Part shown: one piece after another, positions 10,177 through 20,711 of the stretch
Layout of the letters: each line of letters opens with the position of its first letter
Numbering within the stretch: the first letter of the stretch is position 1
NCBI GenBank assembly: GCA_035709005.1
Contig: DASTFB010000087.1
Coordinates: forward strand, 292,507 to 356,506
Origin: Candidatus Methylomirabilota bacterium
GTDB taxonomy: Bacteria; Methylomirabilota; Methylomirabilia; Rokubacteriales; CSP1-6
Direction of reading: 5' to 3'
DNA length: 64,000 bases
The notes under the pieces: model-generated
Told to the model about the DNA's origin: nothing
Databases searched by the model: none
The model's input: only the letters and a program-made list of their open reading frames with translations
Made by a program: the position numbers and the translations under genes

Positions 10177-10965
10177 TCAGGCTGGCAGGCCGATGAGGGC
10201 GGCGAGCTCGGTGAAGGAACGCACCGTCACGTCGGCTTCGCTGGTCACCTCGGTGCCGTGCGGGGCGTAGAGGACGGTCGGCATTCCGACGGCGCGAGCT
10301 CCGCGGATGTCGGAGGCCAGGCCGTCGCCGACCATGGCGACCGCGGGGGCGGGCAGGCCCAGGCGAGCCAGCATCATCCGGAACAGAGGCGGCTCCGGTT
10401 TCCCGATCACCTCCGGCCGGACCCCGGCCGCCGTCGCGACGGCCCCGACGATGGCGCCACACCCCGGTAAGAACTCGCCCCCTTCCACCGGGAGGCGCGG
10501 GTCCAGGTTCGGCGTGACGAGCCCAGCGCCGGCGGCGGCGGCCCGGGCTGCGGCCGTGAGCCGCTCGTAGGTCAGGTCGAAGTCGTTGCCCACGGCCACC
10601 ACCGTCGCGGCCCGCCACTCTTTGACGTCGATGAGCGCGTGGCCGGCGGCCAGGACGGCGTCGGCCATCTCGCGGGCGCCGATGACGAGCACGCGGCTAC
10701 GACCCCAGCGCGCACCGATGACGTCGCCGATGATGTCCAGCGGCGTGAGGACGTGCTCGGCGACGCCCACGCCGAGGCGGTGCAGACGAGCCCGCAGATC
10801 AGCGCCGGTGGCGCGGGAGTTGTTGGAGAGAAACCCCAGCCGGCGGCCGCTGCTCCCCACGCCGTCCAGCAGCTCGCGCGCCCCGGGGTTGAGCACCTCG
10901 CCGCTCCAGACGCACCCGTCGAGGTCGAAGATGAAGCCGCGCAGACCGGCCAGCACGCCGTTCAA
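10177..10965 (-). CDS. HAD-IIA hydrolase (NagD/phosphoglycolate phosphatase-like)
   Basis: 262 residues with all HAD motifs: FDLDGCVW (motif I nucleophile), FLSNNSRAT (motif II), VIGKPEPPLF (motif III Lys) and MVGDGLASDI (motif IV). The C2 cap between motifs II and III is characteristic of the NagD/p-nitrophenylphosphatase subfamily. The TTG start at 10965 overlaps the stop of the upstream glycogen synthase gene (TTGA), which indicates translational coupling; GTG 10956 is an alternative. Likely substrates are sugar phosphates or phosphoglycolate. Confidence 0.88.
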   Translation of the reverse strand: MNGVLAGLRGFIFDLDGCVWSGEVLNPGARELLDGVGSSGRRLGFLSNNSRATGADLRARLHRLGVGVAEHVLTPLDIIGDVIGARWGRSRVLVIGAREMADAVLAAGHALIDVKEWRAATVVAVGNDFDLTYERLTAAARAAAAGAGLVTPNLDPRLPVEGGEFLPGCGAIVGAVATAAGVRPEVIGKPEPPLFRMMLARLGLPAPAVAMVGDGLASDIRGARAVGMPTVLYAPHGTEVTSEADVTVRSFTELAALIGLPA

Positions 10966-12137
10966 TCGGCCGCCGTCCGCCGGAACTCCGCGATGGCCTC
11001 GGCGTACACCTCCTCGGTGCGCGCGGCCACGCGGGCCCACGAGAATCGCTCCTCCACGCGGCGCCGGCCGGCCTTGCCCATGGCCCGGGCCGCGCCGGGG
11101 TCGTCGAGCAGGCGGCGCAGCGCCGCGGCGAGCTCGTCGGGACGCCCGGGCGGCACAAGATAGCCCGTCGTGCCATCCTCGACCACCTCGAGGATGCCGC
11201 CGACGGCCGAGGCCACCACCGGCGTCTCGCAGGCCATGGCTTCCAGGTTGATGAGGCCGAACGGCTCGTACACCGACGGGCAGGCGAAGGCGACGGCATG
11301 ACTGTAGAGCTGCGCCACGTCGTCCACGGGCACCATGCTGTTGATCCAGCGGACGTTGGGATGCTGGGGCACCGCCTGCCGCAGGCGCTCCTCGATCTCC
11401 GCCGTGTCGGGGGCCGACGCGCAGAGGACGACCTGGACGGAGGGCGGCAGCTTGGCCGCCGCGTCCAGCAAGTGGAAGATCCCCTTCTGGTCGGTGATCC
11501 GCCCGACAAAGAGCACGTACGGCGGGCGCACGCCATAGCGGTCCAGGGCGTCCCGCCGCCCGGTGCGGCGGAAGCGCTGGGGGTCGATGCCGTTGTGGAT
11601 CACCACCACGCGCGCGGGATCCACGGCGAAGTGACGCTGGATGTCGTCGCGCATCTGGCCCGAGACCGCGATCACGCGATCCGCCGCCTCCACCGCCGTC
11701 TTCTCGATCCACGTAGAGAGCAGATAGCCGCTGCCAAGCTGGTCAGCCTTCCAGGGCCGCAGCGGCTCCATGCTGTGCAGGGTGACGATGAGCGGAATGC
11801 GGTACAGCGTTCTGATCCAGAGCCCGGCCATGTCGGCGTACCAGGTGTGGGCGTGGGCGACATCGGCATCGACCGGGTCACGGGCCATGGCCAGGTCGAT
11901 GGACAGCGTCTCCAGCGCGGGCGCGAAGCGCGGCCCCTCGGGGCCGGCGGCCAGCCGCGGCCACGGCGCATAGCCGCGGACGACGATGCCCTCGGCCGAC
12001 GCGGCCGACCGCTCGCCGAAGCAGCGGACCTCCACGGGCATGCGCTCGCCGAGAGCCTGGCTGAGCTGATCGACCACGACACCTGCGCCTCCATAGACGT
12101 GCGGCGGGTACTCGCGCGTGAGGAGAAGGGCTTTCAC
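10962..12137 (-). CDS. glgA: GT4 glycosyltransferase, actinobacterial-type glycogen synthase
   Basis: A 391-residue GT-B enzyme closely resembling the short GT4-type glycogen synthases of actinobacteria (GlgA/GlgM). It opens with LLTREYPPHVYGGAGV, carries the acceptor-site AHAHTWYADM, the nucleotide site FVGRITDQKG and the GT4 EX7E signature EPFGLINLE. The predicted reaction is ADP-glucose-dependent alpha-1,4-glucan or maltose-1-phosphate synthesis. The start is GTG 12137, preceded by a weak purine run. It overlaps the downstream HAD phosphatase by 4 nt. Other hexosyl transfer cannot be excluded. Confidence 0.85.
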   Translation of the reverse strand: MKALLLTREYPPHVYGGAGVVVDQLSQALGERMPVEVRCFGERSAASAEGIVVRGYAPWPRLAAGPEGPRFAPALETLSIDLAMARDPVDADVAHAHTWYADMAGLWIRTLYRIPLIVTLHSMEPLRPWKADQLGSGYLLSTWIEKTAVEAADRVIAVSGQMRDDIQRHFAVDPARVVVIHNGIDPQRFRRTGRRDALDRYGVRPPYVLFVGRITDQKGIFHLLDAAAKLPPSVQVVLCASAPDTAEIEERLRQAVPQHPNVRWINSMVPVDDVAQLYSHAVAFACPSVYEPFGLINLEAMACETPVVASAVGGILEVVEDGTTGYLVPPGRPDELAAALRRLLDDPGAARAMGKAGRRRVEERFSWARVAARTEEVYAEAIAEFRRTAAD

Positions 12138-12199
12138 TCTCGTAGAATACCATCGGGCCCGTTCCCCAACGGCACGTCCATCTAGCTTACGCCAGCGGG

Positions 12200-12319
12200 A
12201 TGGTGACGCTGCAGAGCAGCGATGGTCGGACCCACGAGTGTCGCGGCAACGACGAGACGTTGAAGGATCTGAAGGTCGGCGATCGCCTGGAGCTCGGTCT
12301 GCGGCAGCCGGCGCGCTGA
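12200..12319 (+). CDS. 39-residue fragment, possible C-terminus of a small beta-barrel protein
   Basis: A short frame (MVTLQSSDGRTHECRG ... LKDLKVGDRLELGLR) that looks like the last strands of a small OB-fold or CusF-like protein. The frame is open upstream but loses protein-like character and there is no good ribosome site, so it is more likely a remnant than an intact gene. It lies in the 194-nt gap between glgA and the NtrC-type regulator, on the opposite strand to both. Confidence 0.25.
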   Translation: MVTLQSSDGRTHECRGNDETLKDLKVGDRLELGLRQPAR

Positions 12320-12331
12320 TCGGGGCGGCCC

Positions 12332-13712
<1,381 letters not shown>

Positions 13713-13720
<8 letters not shown>

Positions 13721-15011
13721 GGGCCGGACTCTTGATGGGCAGCCGGAGCGTGAAGCAGGCGCCGCCACCGGGCCGATTCTCCCAGCGCAGGTCGCCCCCG
13801 TGCTCCTCGACGATCTGACGGGCGATCGACAGGCCCAGCCCCGTGCCCTGCGGCTTGGTGGTGAAGAAGGGCTCGAACAGCCGCTTGGCCACTTCGTCGG
13901 AGATGCCGGGGCCGTCGTCGCTGACGCTCACCTCGACGGCGTCACCCTCGCGCCGGCTGGCCAGCGTCAGCTCATGGCCTCGGGAGAGAGCCTCCAGGCC
14001 GTTCTTCACGAGGTTCAGGACCGCCTGGCGGAGCAACCCCCGATCCACCTCCATCATCGGCACCTGGGGGTCGGTGGCCACGCGCAGCCGCAAACCCTGG
14101 CGGGTGGCCACCGGGCGGATGAACTCGCCGACCTCCTCCACCAGGCCGTTGACGGATTCCTCCTCGAAGTGAGGCCGAGGGAAGCGGGCGAACGTGAGGT
14201 ACTCCTCGGTGAGCGCATCCAGCGCGCGCACCTGGTCGCGGATGGCCGAGACCAGGGCAGGCGCCTCGTCGGAGTCGTGCCCCGGCCGGCTCCGCACGAT
14301 GTCTTGCAGGATCTCGGCGTTGAGCTCGATGGCGCTGATGGGGTTGCGCACCTCGTGGGCCACCTTCAGGCTGAGCCGCCCGACGGTGGCCATGCGCTCG
14401 GCCACGATCAGCTCTTCCTGCGCCGATTGCAGGCGGTTGAGCGTGCCCGTCAGCTCGGTGTTGAGCCGCTCTACCTCCCCTCGCGCCCGCCGTTCCCGGT
14501 CGGCCACGAGGCCCAGCGTCATCGCCGGCAGGCCGAACATGCCGGCCAGCAGCACCCCCGGCGTCCAGCCGACCCACGGCGGCACCACGTGGGTCGCCAG
14601 CGTGTAGAGCCCGCCGGCCAGCAGGGCCGCGGTCAATCCCACCCAGGGCCCGAAGTAGTAGGCGTTTACGGCCACCAGCGGGAAGAAGAGGAGGTAGAAG
14701 AGGCTTTCGGCGGCGCCGGTCAGGCAGAGCAGCACGAACACCAGCAAGAGGTCGATGGCCAGCGCGCCGAGGAAGATGCCCCGCGTCGCCCTGGGGTTGA
14801 TGGTCACCAGGGCGAAGATGCCGCTCTTATAGGCGGCGAACCAGAACACGAGCGAGTACAGATCGACCTGGTGGCGGGGGCGCAACGGCACCAGCCCGAT
14901 GGTGGCGAGCCCTCCCACCATGGCCACGGCGAGGAGGACGGCGAAGACGCGCTCGTCGCCCTCGAGGAGTCGGAACGTCGCGTGCCACGGCTTGCGCTCG
15001 ACGGTCACCAC
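13713..15011 (-). CDS. Membrane sensor histidine kinase, partner of the NtrC-type regulator
   Basis: 432 residues. The first 170 hold about six hydrophobic segments with little periplasmic loop, suggesting the membrane domain itself senses the signal. A coiled-coil linker follows (about 172-205), then HisKA with H219 in AHEVRNP and HATPase_c with N, G1 (DDGPGI) and G2 (GTGLGLSIA) boxes. The start is GTG 15011. It overlaps the response regulator gene by 8 nt. The membrane core is not assigned to a known sensor family. Confidence 0.92.
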
Positions 15012-15073
15012 ACCACGGCCTCGGGGCGACTATAGCACGCGGCCCCGCACCGGCCACGAGTGGAGCCGTCGGG

Positions 15074-15664
15074 TCAGGTACGGCGGTACTGCCGCCAGAC
15101 GAGATAGCCGATCCAGCCGGCCAGCACCAGCAGCGCGTACAGCGCGAGCCAGCGCTCGATGCGGTGGACGTCGGACAGGACGCGTTCGAGCTGATCGGTG
15201 AAGAGGAACGCGATGCCGAAGCTCACCGGCACGCCGATGAGCGCGGCCGCGGTATCCGCCACGATGAACCGCCAGAACGGCACGTGGGCGATGCCGGCCG
15301 TGAGGAAGGCGGCGGCCCGCAGCCCGACCACGTGGCGGGCCGTGAAGAGGATCTTGACGCCGTGGCGATGATACGCGGCCTTCAGGCGCTCCTCGCGTTC
15401 CCGAGTGAGCACCCGTCGCACGGCGTGCCAGTCCAGGATCCGCTCGCCCCAGTGATGGCCCACCCAATACAGGACCGTGTCCCCGCTCAACACGCCGACC
15501 AGACAGACGGGCAAGGCGATCCACCAGCGGATCACCAGCTCCTGGGCCAGAACCCCGGCCGCCATGATCGGCCCTTCCTCGGGGATGGGCAGCCCCAGGC
15601 CGGTGGCGAACAGGACGAGGAACAGCCCCAGATACGTGAAGTGCTCGATCAGGTGCTGGACCAT
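15074..15664 (-). CDS. DedA family membrane protein
   Basis: 196 residues with the DedA/VTT (SNARE-associated) signature: LGLPIPEEGPIM near the start, GDTVLYWVGHHWG, and the RHVVGLRAAAFLTAG motif with its conserved Arg and Gly. There are about five membrane segments. DedA proteins are implicated in phospholipid recycling and membrane-potential homeostasis. Its ATG is only 19 nt from the ATG of the divergent GT4 gene. Confidence 0.9.
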   Translation of the reverse strand: MVQHLIEHFTYLGLFLVLFATGLGLPIPEEGPIMAAGVLAQELVIRWWIALPVCLVGVLSGDTVLYWVGHHWGERILDWHAVRRVLTREREERLKAAYHRHGVKILFTARHVVGLRAAAFLTAGIAHVPFWRFIVADTAAALIGVPVSFGIAFLFTDQLERVLSDVHRIERWLALYALLVLAGWIGYLVWRQYRRT

Positions 15665-15683
15665 CGGCTATGGTCTATACACG

Positions 15684-16772
15684 ATGTCGACGTCCCGGCG
15701 CGTCATTCTCCACACCGAGTCCTCGGTCGGCTTCGGCGGCCAGGAGATCCGGGTGCTGGGCGAAACTCGCTGGCTGCTCGACCACGGCTGGGGCGCGCTG
15801 ATCGCCTGCCAGCCCGGCAGCCGCCTCCTGAACGAGGCGCAGGCGGCCGGGCTGCCCGTCGCGGCGATCGCCATGCGAAGCGCGCTCGACGTGCGGGCGG
15901 TGCTGGCGCTGGGCCGGCTCATGAAAGCCCGCGGGGTCCGCCTGGTACACACCCACAGCTCCATCGACAGCTGGGTGGCCACGCCGGCCGCCAAGTCGCT
16001 CGGGCTGCCGGTCGTGCGCGGGCGCCACGTCACCATCCCGGTCCTGCGTCGGCGCGCCCTCGTCTATCGGCTCGCCGACCGCATCATCACCAGCGGCGAG
16101 GCGGTCAAGCGGATGATCGCCGAGGTCGGCGTTCCCGCCGACCGCATCGAGGCGATCGCGGCCGGCTACGACCCCGCCCGCTTCCACGCTGACGTCTCCG
16201 GAAAACCGGTGCGGAACGAGCTCGGGCTCACCGGCCCGGTGGTGGGCCTCGTGGCGAACCTCCGCGGGTCCAAGGGCCACCGGTATTTCCTGGAGGCGGC
16301 CCGGCTCGTCCTGGCCCGACTGCCGGCGACGCGCTTCCTCGTGGTGGGAGACGGGGTCGCCTTCGACGAGGTCCGCGGCCTGGTACACGAGCTGGGACTG
16401 CAGTCGCAGGTGATCATGACCGGCTTCCGGCGCGACATCCCCGAGGTCATGGCGGCGCTGGACGTCCTCGTGCTGCCCTCGACCCGCTCGGAAGCGGTGT
16501 CCCAGGTGATCTTGCAGGCCCTGGCGCTGGGGACGCCGGTCGTGGGCACGACCGTCGGCGGAACACCCGAGGTAGTGCGCGACGGCGTGACCGGCCGGCT
16601 GGTGCCGCCGGCCGACGTTGACGCTCTGGCCGCCGCCATACTGGATCTGTTGCACGACTTGACGTCGGCTCGCGCGATGGCCCGGGCCGGCCAGGCGCTG
16701 GTCCGGGAGCGCTACACCGTCGATGCGACGATGGCCCGCACCACCGCGATCTACGCCGAGCTCCTCGGCTGA
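15684..16772 (+). CDS. GT4 family glycosyltransferase (lipopolysaccharide-type)
   Basis: A 362-residue GT-B glycosyltransferase of the WaaG/GT4 type. The N-terminal acceptor domain has HTESSVGFGGQE and VHTHSSIDSW. The donor domain has VGLVANLRGSKGH, FLVVGDG and STRSEAVSQVILQALALG, the last being the EX7E-like region. The start is ATG 15684. It is divergent from DedA with only 19 nt between start codons and ends 4 nt before a convergent secreted-protein gene. The sugar and acceptor are unknown; surface polysaccharide or LPS core is most likely. Confidence 0.87.
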   Translation: MSTSRRVILHTESSVGFGGQEIRVLGETRWLLDHGWGALIACQPGSRLLNEAQAAGLPVAAIAMRSALDVRAVLALGRLMKARGVRLVHTHSSIDSWVATPAAKSLGLPVVRGRHVTIPVLRRRALVYRLADRIITSGEAVKRMIAEVGVPADRIEAIAAGYDPARFHADVSGKPVRNELGLTGPVVGLVANLRGSKGHRYFLEAARLVLARLPATRFLVVGDGVAFDEVRGLVHELGLQSQVIMTGFRRDIPEVMAALDVLVLPSTRSEAVSQVILQALALGTPVVGTTVGGTPEVVRDGVTGRLVPPADVDALAAAILDLLHDLTSARAMARAGQALVRERYTVDATMARTTAIYAELLG

Positions 16773-16776
16773 GCCG

Positions 16777-17112
16777 CTATTGTGTCGGTACGACCACCGG
16801 CGGCGGCGGGGGAGGGGGAACCTCGTCGCGCGCGCGCCGGTCGGCGGGCGGCACGCGGAACCGATCGTCGTCCCCCGGGGGGACCCGGAACCGGTCGTCG
16901 CCTCGCGGCGGCACGCGGAACCGGTCATCGCTGCCCGGTGGGATCCGGCCGGTGTCGGCGGCCGGGCCTGGCGTCGGCGAAGCCGGCGTCGTCGTCGCGC
17001 CCGCGCCGCCCGGAGTGCCGACCGGCGCACCGGGAGCCGGCGGCGCCCCGGCCGCTGCCGTCGCGCCGAGGACGATCAGGGTGGTGGCAACGAACGTGCA
17101 GGCTGCTCTCAT
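16777..17112 (-). CDS. Secreted proline-rich protein with RFRVPP repeats
   Basis: 111 residues: a signal peptide (about 1-22), a low-complexity Pro/Gly/Ala/Thr stretch, three tandem copies of DDRFRVPP at 10-residue spacing, and a run of seven prolines before the C-terminus. The ATG at 17112 follows GAGGGAGG. No enzyme domain is present. It probably lies in the periplasm or on the surface as a spacer or peptidoglycan-associated protein. No family recognised. Confidence 0.6.
   Translation of the reverse strand: MRAACTFVATTLIVLGATAAAGAPPAPGAPVGTPGGAGATTTPASPTPGPAADTGRIPPGSDDRFRVPPRGDDRFRVPPGDDDRFRVPPADRRARDEVPPPPPPPVVVPTQ
16851..16930. repeat. 30-nt tandem repeat, three copies, inside the proline-rich gene
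   Basis: The core GCACGCGGAACCGRTCRTCG recurs at 16851, 16881 (as GACCCGGAACC...) and 16911 with a strict 30-nt period. It encodes the DDRFRVPP units. Copy-number change would keep the frame. Confidence 0.7.
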
Positions 17113-17200
17113 CACGCCCTCCCTCGGCGTCTGCGAGGAGCAACTACGGTGCCGTCGCCGCTTCCGCGGGGCCGTGTGGTAACGTGATTCGAGGACAGCG

Positions 17201-18931
17201 ATGATCGTTCACGTGCTCGCCGTCGACTACGACGGCACGATCGCCGAGGACGGGCGAGTGGCCGTCACGACGGAGGCGGCACTCCAGCGGGTCCGGGCCT
17301 CGGGCCGGAAGCTGATGCTCGTCACGGGCCGCTTGCTCCCCGACCTGCGCCAGGCCTGCCCCGGCGTGGACATGATGTTCGACGCGGTCGTAGCCGAGAA
17401 CGGCGCGCTCGTCTACTTCCCGGGCAAGCGCGAGGTCCGCACCCTGGGGGCGGCCCCCGAGCCAGAGTTGCTGGAAGGCTTGCAGCGGCGGGGCGTCCGC
17501 GTCGACATCGGCAGCTCCATCGTCGCGACCGACGAGACCTTCGCCGAGGCCGCGCTGGCCGCCATTCGCGAGACGGGCGTGGAGCGGACGCTGGTGTTCA
17601 ACAAAGGCTCGCTCATGCTCCTGCCCGGCGGGGTGACCAAGGGCACCGGGCTGACGGTGGCCCTGGCCGCCTTCGAGCTCTCATCCCACAACCTCATCGG
17701 AATCGGCGACGCCGAGAACGACCACGCGTTTCTCGCCATGTGCGAGGGCGCGGTGGCGCTTGCCAACGCCGTGCCGGCCCTGCGGGAGCGCGCGGACCAT
17801 GTCACGCGCGCTGCGGCCGGAGCCGGTGTCGTCGAGTTCGTCGAAGAGCACGTCCTCACCGACGCCGTCGGGTTCATCCCCCACCTGGCGCGCCACGAGC
17901 TCCACGTGGGCCGGGCCGACGGCGGTGAGCCGGTGGCGCTGCCCGCCCACGCGGCCACGCTCCTCGTCGTCGGCCCGTCGGCCAGCGGCAAATCCACGCT
18001 CACCGGCATCCTGGTCGAGCGACTGACCCAGACCGCGCGGGCCTTCTGCCTGCTCGACCCCGAAGGCGACCACGAATCGCTGGCCGAGCTGGAAGGGGTG
18101 GTCGTCCTCGGTGGCAAGCCCGAGCAAAGCCTGCCCACCGCCGAGGAGCTCGGCCAGCTCCTCCGCCGGCCGCTGGGACGCCTGGTCCTCAACCTGAGCC
18201 ACCTCACGATGGCGGAGAAGGTGGCGTACGCCACGCAGGCCCTCGGCGCGGTGGCCGGGGTTCGGAGCGCCCACGGCCTGCCCCACTGGCTCATCGTGGA
18301 CGAAGCCCACCACATCGTGCCGGCCGAGGGCTCCACTGCGGTCGAGCTCCTGCCCATGGCCGGCCATTCGCTGGCGCTCGTCACCCTCACGGCCGATCTG
18401 ATCGCCCGCGAGGTGCGGCAGGCCGTCGGCATGGTGGCCTCCACCGACGCGGAAGCGTTCCGGCAGGCCTTGCACACGCTGGCGACCGACCGGGCCGATC
18501 CCCAGCATGCGCCGGGCATCAGCCCCGAGCTGCAGCGCGGCGAGGCCCTGCTCGCCACGCTCGGCGAGCAGCCGTCGCGCACAGTCAGGTTCCAGGTCGA
18601 CCGGCGCGAGGCCCAGCACCGTCGCCACGTGCGCAAGTACGCCGAGGGCGAGCTGCCGCCCGATCGCAGCTTCTACTTCCGCGGCCCCCAGGGCGCCCTG
18701 AATTTGAGGGCGGCCAACCTCAAGCGGTTCTGCGAGCTGGCCGAGGGCGTCGACGAGGCGACATGGTCGTATCACCTCGCCCGGCGTGACTACTCGACCT
18801 GGATGCGGGACATGATCAAGGACGCGCAGCTCGCCGACGAAGTCGCGGCGTTCGAGGGCAACGGGGACTGGCCGCCCGCCGACGCGCGGCGGCTCGTGCT
18901 GGAGACGGTGCGGCGGCGCTACGCCGTGTGA
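17201..18931 (+). CDS. HAD-IIB phosphatase fused to a HerA/FtsK-like ATPase domain
   Basis: 576 residues. The N-terminal 215 form a Cof-type HAD phosphatase (DYDGTIAEDG motif I, VTGRL motif II, Lys in GVTKG, GIGDAENDHAFL motif IV). After a linker, residues of about 235-450 form a P-loop ATPase with GPSASGKST (258-266) and Walker B LIVDEAHH (D about 367), resembling DUF87/HerA-type ATPases. The C-terminal part includes a conserved-looking block AAWSYH-like region around WSYHLARRDYSTWMRDMIK. The combination suggests ATP-driven control of a sugar-phosphate phosphatase, but the substrate is unknown. It lies alone between a divergent and a convergent gene. Confidence 0.85.
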   Translation: MIVHVLAVDYDGTIAEDGRVAVTTEAALQRVRASGRKLMLVTGRLLPDLRQACPGVDMMFDAVVAENGALVYFPGKREVRTLGAAPEPELLEGLQRRGVRVDIGSSIVATDETFAEAALAAIRETGVERTLVFNKGSLMLLPGGVTKGTGLTVALAAFELSSHNLIGIGDAENDHAFLAMCEGAVALANAVPALRERADHVTRAAAGAGVVEFVEEHVLTDAVGFIPHLARHELHVGRADGGEPVALPAHAATLLVVGPSASGKSTLTGILVERLTQTARAFCLLDPEGDHESLAELEGVVVLGGKPEQSLPTAEELGQLLRRPLGRLVLNLSHLTMAEKVAYATQALGAVAGVRSAHGLPHWLIVDEAHHIVPAEGSTAVELLPMAGHSLALVTLTADLIAREVRQAVGMVASTDAEAFRQALHTLATDRADPQHAPGISPELQRGEALLATLGEQPSRTVRFQVDRREAQHRRHVRKYAEGELPPDRSFYFRGPQGALNLRAANLKRFCELAEGVDEATWSYHLARRDYSTWMRDMIKDAQLADEVAAFEGNGDWPPADARRLVLETVRRRYAV

Positions 18932-18943
18932 AGCGAGCCGCGT

Positions 18944-19528
18944 TCAGCAGGGCCGCGCGGTGAAGCGCCGGAGGACGCCGCGGGCCCGCCGGCCCGCGGT
19001 GTCGATCGCGAACCCGGCCGCCTCCACGAGCCGCTCGGTCTCCCGGTTGGGATGACAGCCGCCGGTCAGCCGGGTCCACAGCGGCTGCAGCCGATCTTGC
19101 AGGAGGGCCTTCCACGGCGTCGCGGATCGGACGTGCTCCAGCATCCGTAGCTGCCCACCGGCGCCGAGCACCCGACGCGCCTCGCCGAGGGCCCGGGCGG
19201 GATCGGCCACGCTGCAGACCGCCAGGCCGCTCACCACGGTGTCGAAGGCGCCAGCGCGGAACGGCAACGCCTCGGCTCTGGCCTGAACGAGCAGTACTGC
19301 CGGCGCCCGGCGCCCCGCGCGCTGCAGGGCGTCCCAGGCGGGATCCAGCGCGATGGTTCGGAGGCCGGGGGGCATCAGCGGAAGGTTCCGGCCGGTCCCC
19401 GAGCCGAGGTCGAGGGTGCGCCCGCGGGCGCCGCCGGCAAGCCAGCGGCGCCACCGGCCCAGCCCGCCCAGCTCGCAGAACGCGCACAGCGCGTCGTAGA
19501 GCCAGGGGATCTGCTCGATGCCACGCAC
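18944..19528 (-). CDS. SAM-dependent class I methyltransferase
   Basis: 194 residues, UbiE/Methyltransf_11-like. SAM-binding motif I is LDLGSGTGRN, the acidic motif II residue is in IALDPAW, and motif IV-like FDTVVSGLAVCSV and LRMLEHVR follow. The start is GTG 19528, 4 nt after the FIST gene stop, so it is probably the last gene of the pncA-FIST-methyltransferase unit. The methyl acceptor is unknown; similar proteins act on phospholipids or quinones. Confidence 0.85.
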   Translation of the reverse strand: MRGIEQIPWLYDALCAFCELGGLGRWRRWLAGGARGRTLDLGSGTGRNLPLMPPGLRTIALDPAWDALQRAGRRAPAVLLVQARAEALPFRAGAFDTVVSGLAVCSVADPARALGEARRVLGAGGQLRMLEHVRSATPWKALLQDRLQPLWTRLTGGCHPNRETERLVEAAGFAIDTAGRRARGVLRRFTARPC

Positions 19529-19532
19529 CGGG

Positions 19533-20711
19533 TCAGGCGGGGAACACCACCAGGGCGCCCGTGTAGTTGTGGAAGAAGTTTCGCCGGCCGATGGGCGCGA
19601 ACTCCCCGTTGCCGAAAAAGCCGACCAGCGGGAACTCGCCCAGGTGGGCCCGGATCAGGCTGACGTCGTGGTCGGGCACGTCGAAGAGCCCGCGGCCGCG
19701 ACCCGCGCAGTTGAAGTAGCAGCCGAAGGCCGGCGGCTGGCCCTTCAGCGCTCGAGCCACCTCGCGCAGCGCGGTCGCCAGGTCTTCGCGCGAGGCCGCC
19801 GCGTCCCGGAGCTGGAACTGGATGGTCTGCCCCACCCGCACCGGCTCGGCGACGGCGATGGCGCCTGTGCCCGCGTCGGCGCCGAGCAGGTTGCGGACGA
19901 GGAAATCGCCGCGCTCCAGCGGAGACTTGGCGGAGTCCATGGCGAGCCCGGCGAACAGGCCGGCGCGCTGGGCGCGCGCCGCGCCGTCCGGGGTCGCCCG
20001 CACGGCCTCTCGGAGGACCTCCAGTGGGGGCCGGCCAGCGATCTGGATCACCGTGTTGCCTTCGGCCCGGGTGATGACGTAGGGCTCGCCGATGGGAACG
20101 CATCCCTGGGCGACCCCGATGATGGATCGCGGTCCCGACAGCGCCACCCCGGCCAGACTGCCCTGGACGACCTCGGTGTTGACCAGCTCGAACAGCGGCG
20201 TCCCGGCGGCGACACCGCCGACGACGGGCACGAACCCCAGTTCGGCCCGGGCGCCGTCGAGCAGCGCGCGGGGATCGAGGCCGGCGACGTCGGCCAGCAC
20301 CAGGAGGCAGCCGCCCTCCGCGAGAGTGGCACCGGCCTGTCGGGCCAGCTCGGCGCCGACGTCGGCGGGATCGGCGAGGTCGCGGACGAGGACGGGCTTC
20401 GCCACCAGGCGCGGGTCGCGGACCACCAGCACGGCCACGGCCGGCTCATCCTCGACTTCCCGCCGCTCGGTCAGCACGCCAGCGCCGCTGCAGCCGACGA
20501 CGACCCGGGCGCCGGTGACCCGCCGGACGGCGTGGAGCAGCTCGTGAGCGGCCGGGTAAGCATCCCCTGTCGTGAAGACGAGCGCGAGGTCGGCGTGGTC
20601 GGCGCCGGCAGACGCCATGGCGGCCAGCGCCGCATCGATCGCCGCCGCCGCCGGCGATGGTCCCAGGCCGAGCCCGGCGCCGGCGGCGGCCAGCAACCGC
20701 TCAGTCGCCAA
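19533..20711 (-). CDS. FIST N/C domain sensory protein
   Basis: 392 residues with the two-part FIST fold: an N-terminal domain with VVVGCSGAGVL, and a C-terminal domain with FGCYFNCAGRGRGLF, GEFPLVGFFGNGEFAPIG and a C-terminal TGALVVF strand. FIST domains are thought to bind small ligands such as amino acids and are often linked to signalling. There is no fused output domain. The TTG start at 20711 overlaps the nicotinamidase gene by 11 nt, indicating translational coupling. Confidence 0.88.
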   Translation of the reverse strand: MATERLLAAAGAGLGLGPSPAAAAIDAALAAMASAGADHADLALVFTTGDAYPAAHELLHAVRRVTGARVVVGCSGAGVLTERREVEDEPAVAVLVVRDPRLVAKPVLVRDLADPADVGAELARQAGATLAEGGCLLVLADVAGLDPRALLDGARAELGFVPVVGGVAAGTPLFELVNTEVVQGSLAGVALSGPRSIIGVAQGCVPIGEPYVITRAEGNTVIQIAGRPPLEVLREAVRATPDGAARAQRAGLFAGLAMDSAKSPLERGDFLVRNLLGADAGTGAIAVAEPVRVGQTIQFQLRDAAASREDLATALREVARALKGQPPAFGCYFNCAGRGRGLFDVPDHDVSLIRAHLGEFPLVGFFGNGEFAPIGRRNFFHNYTGALVVFPA

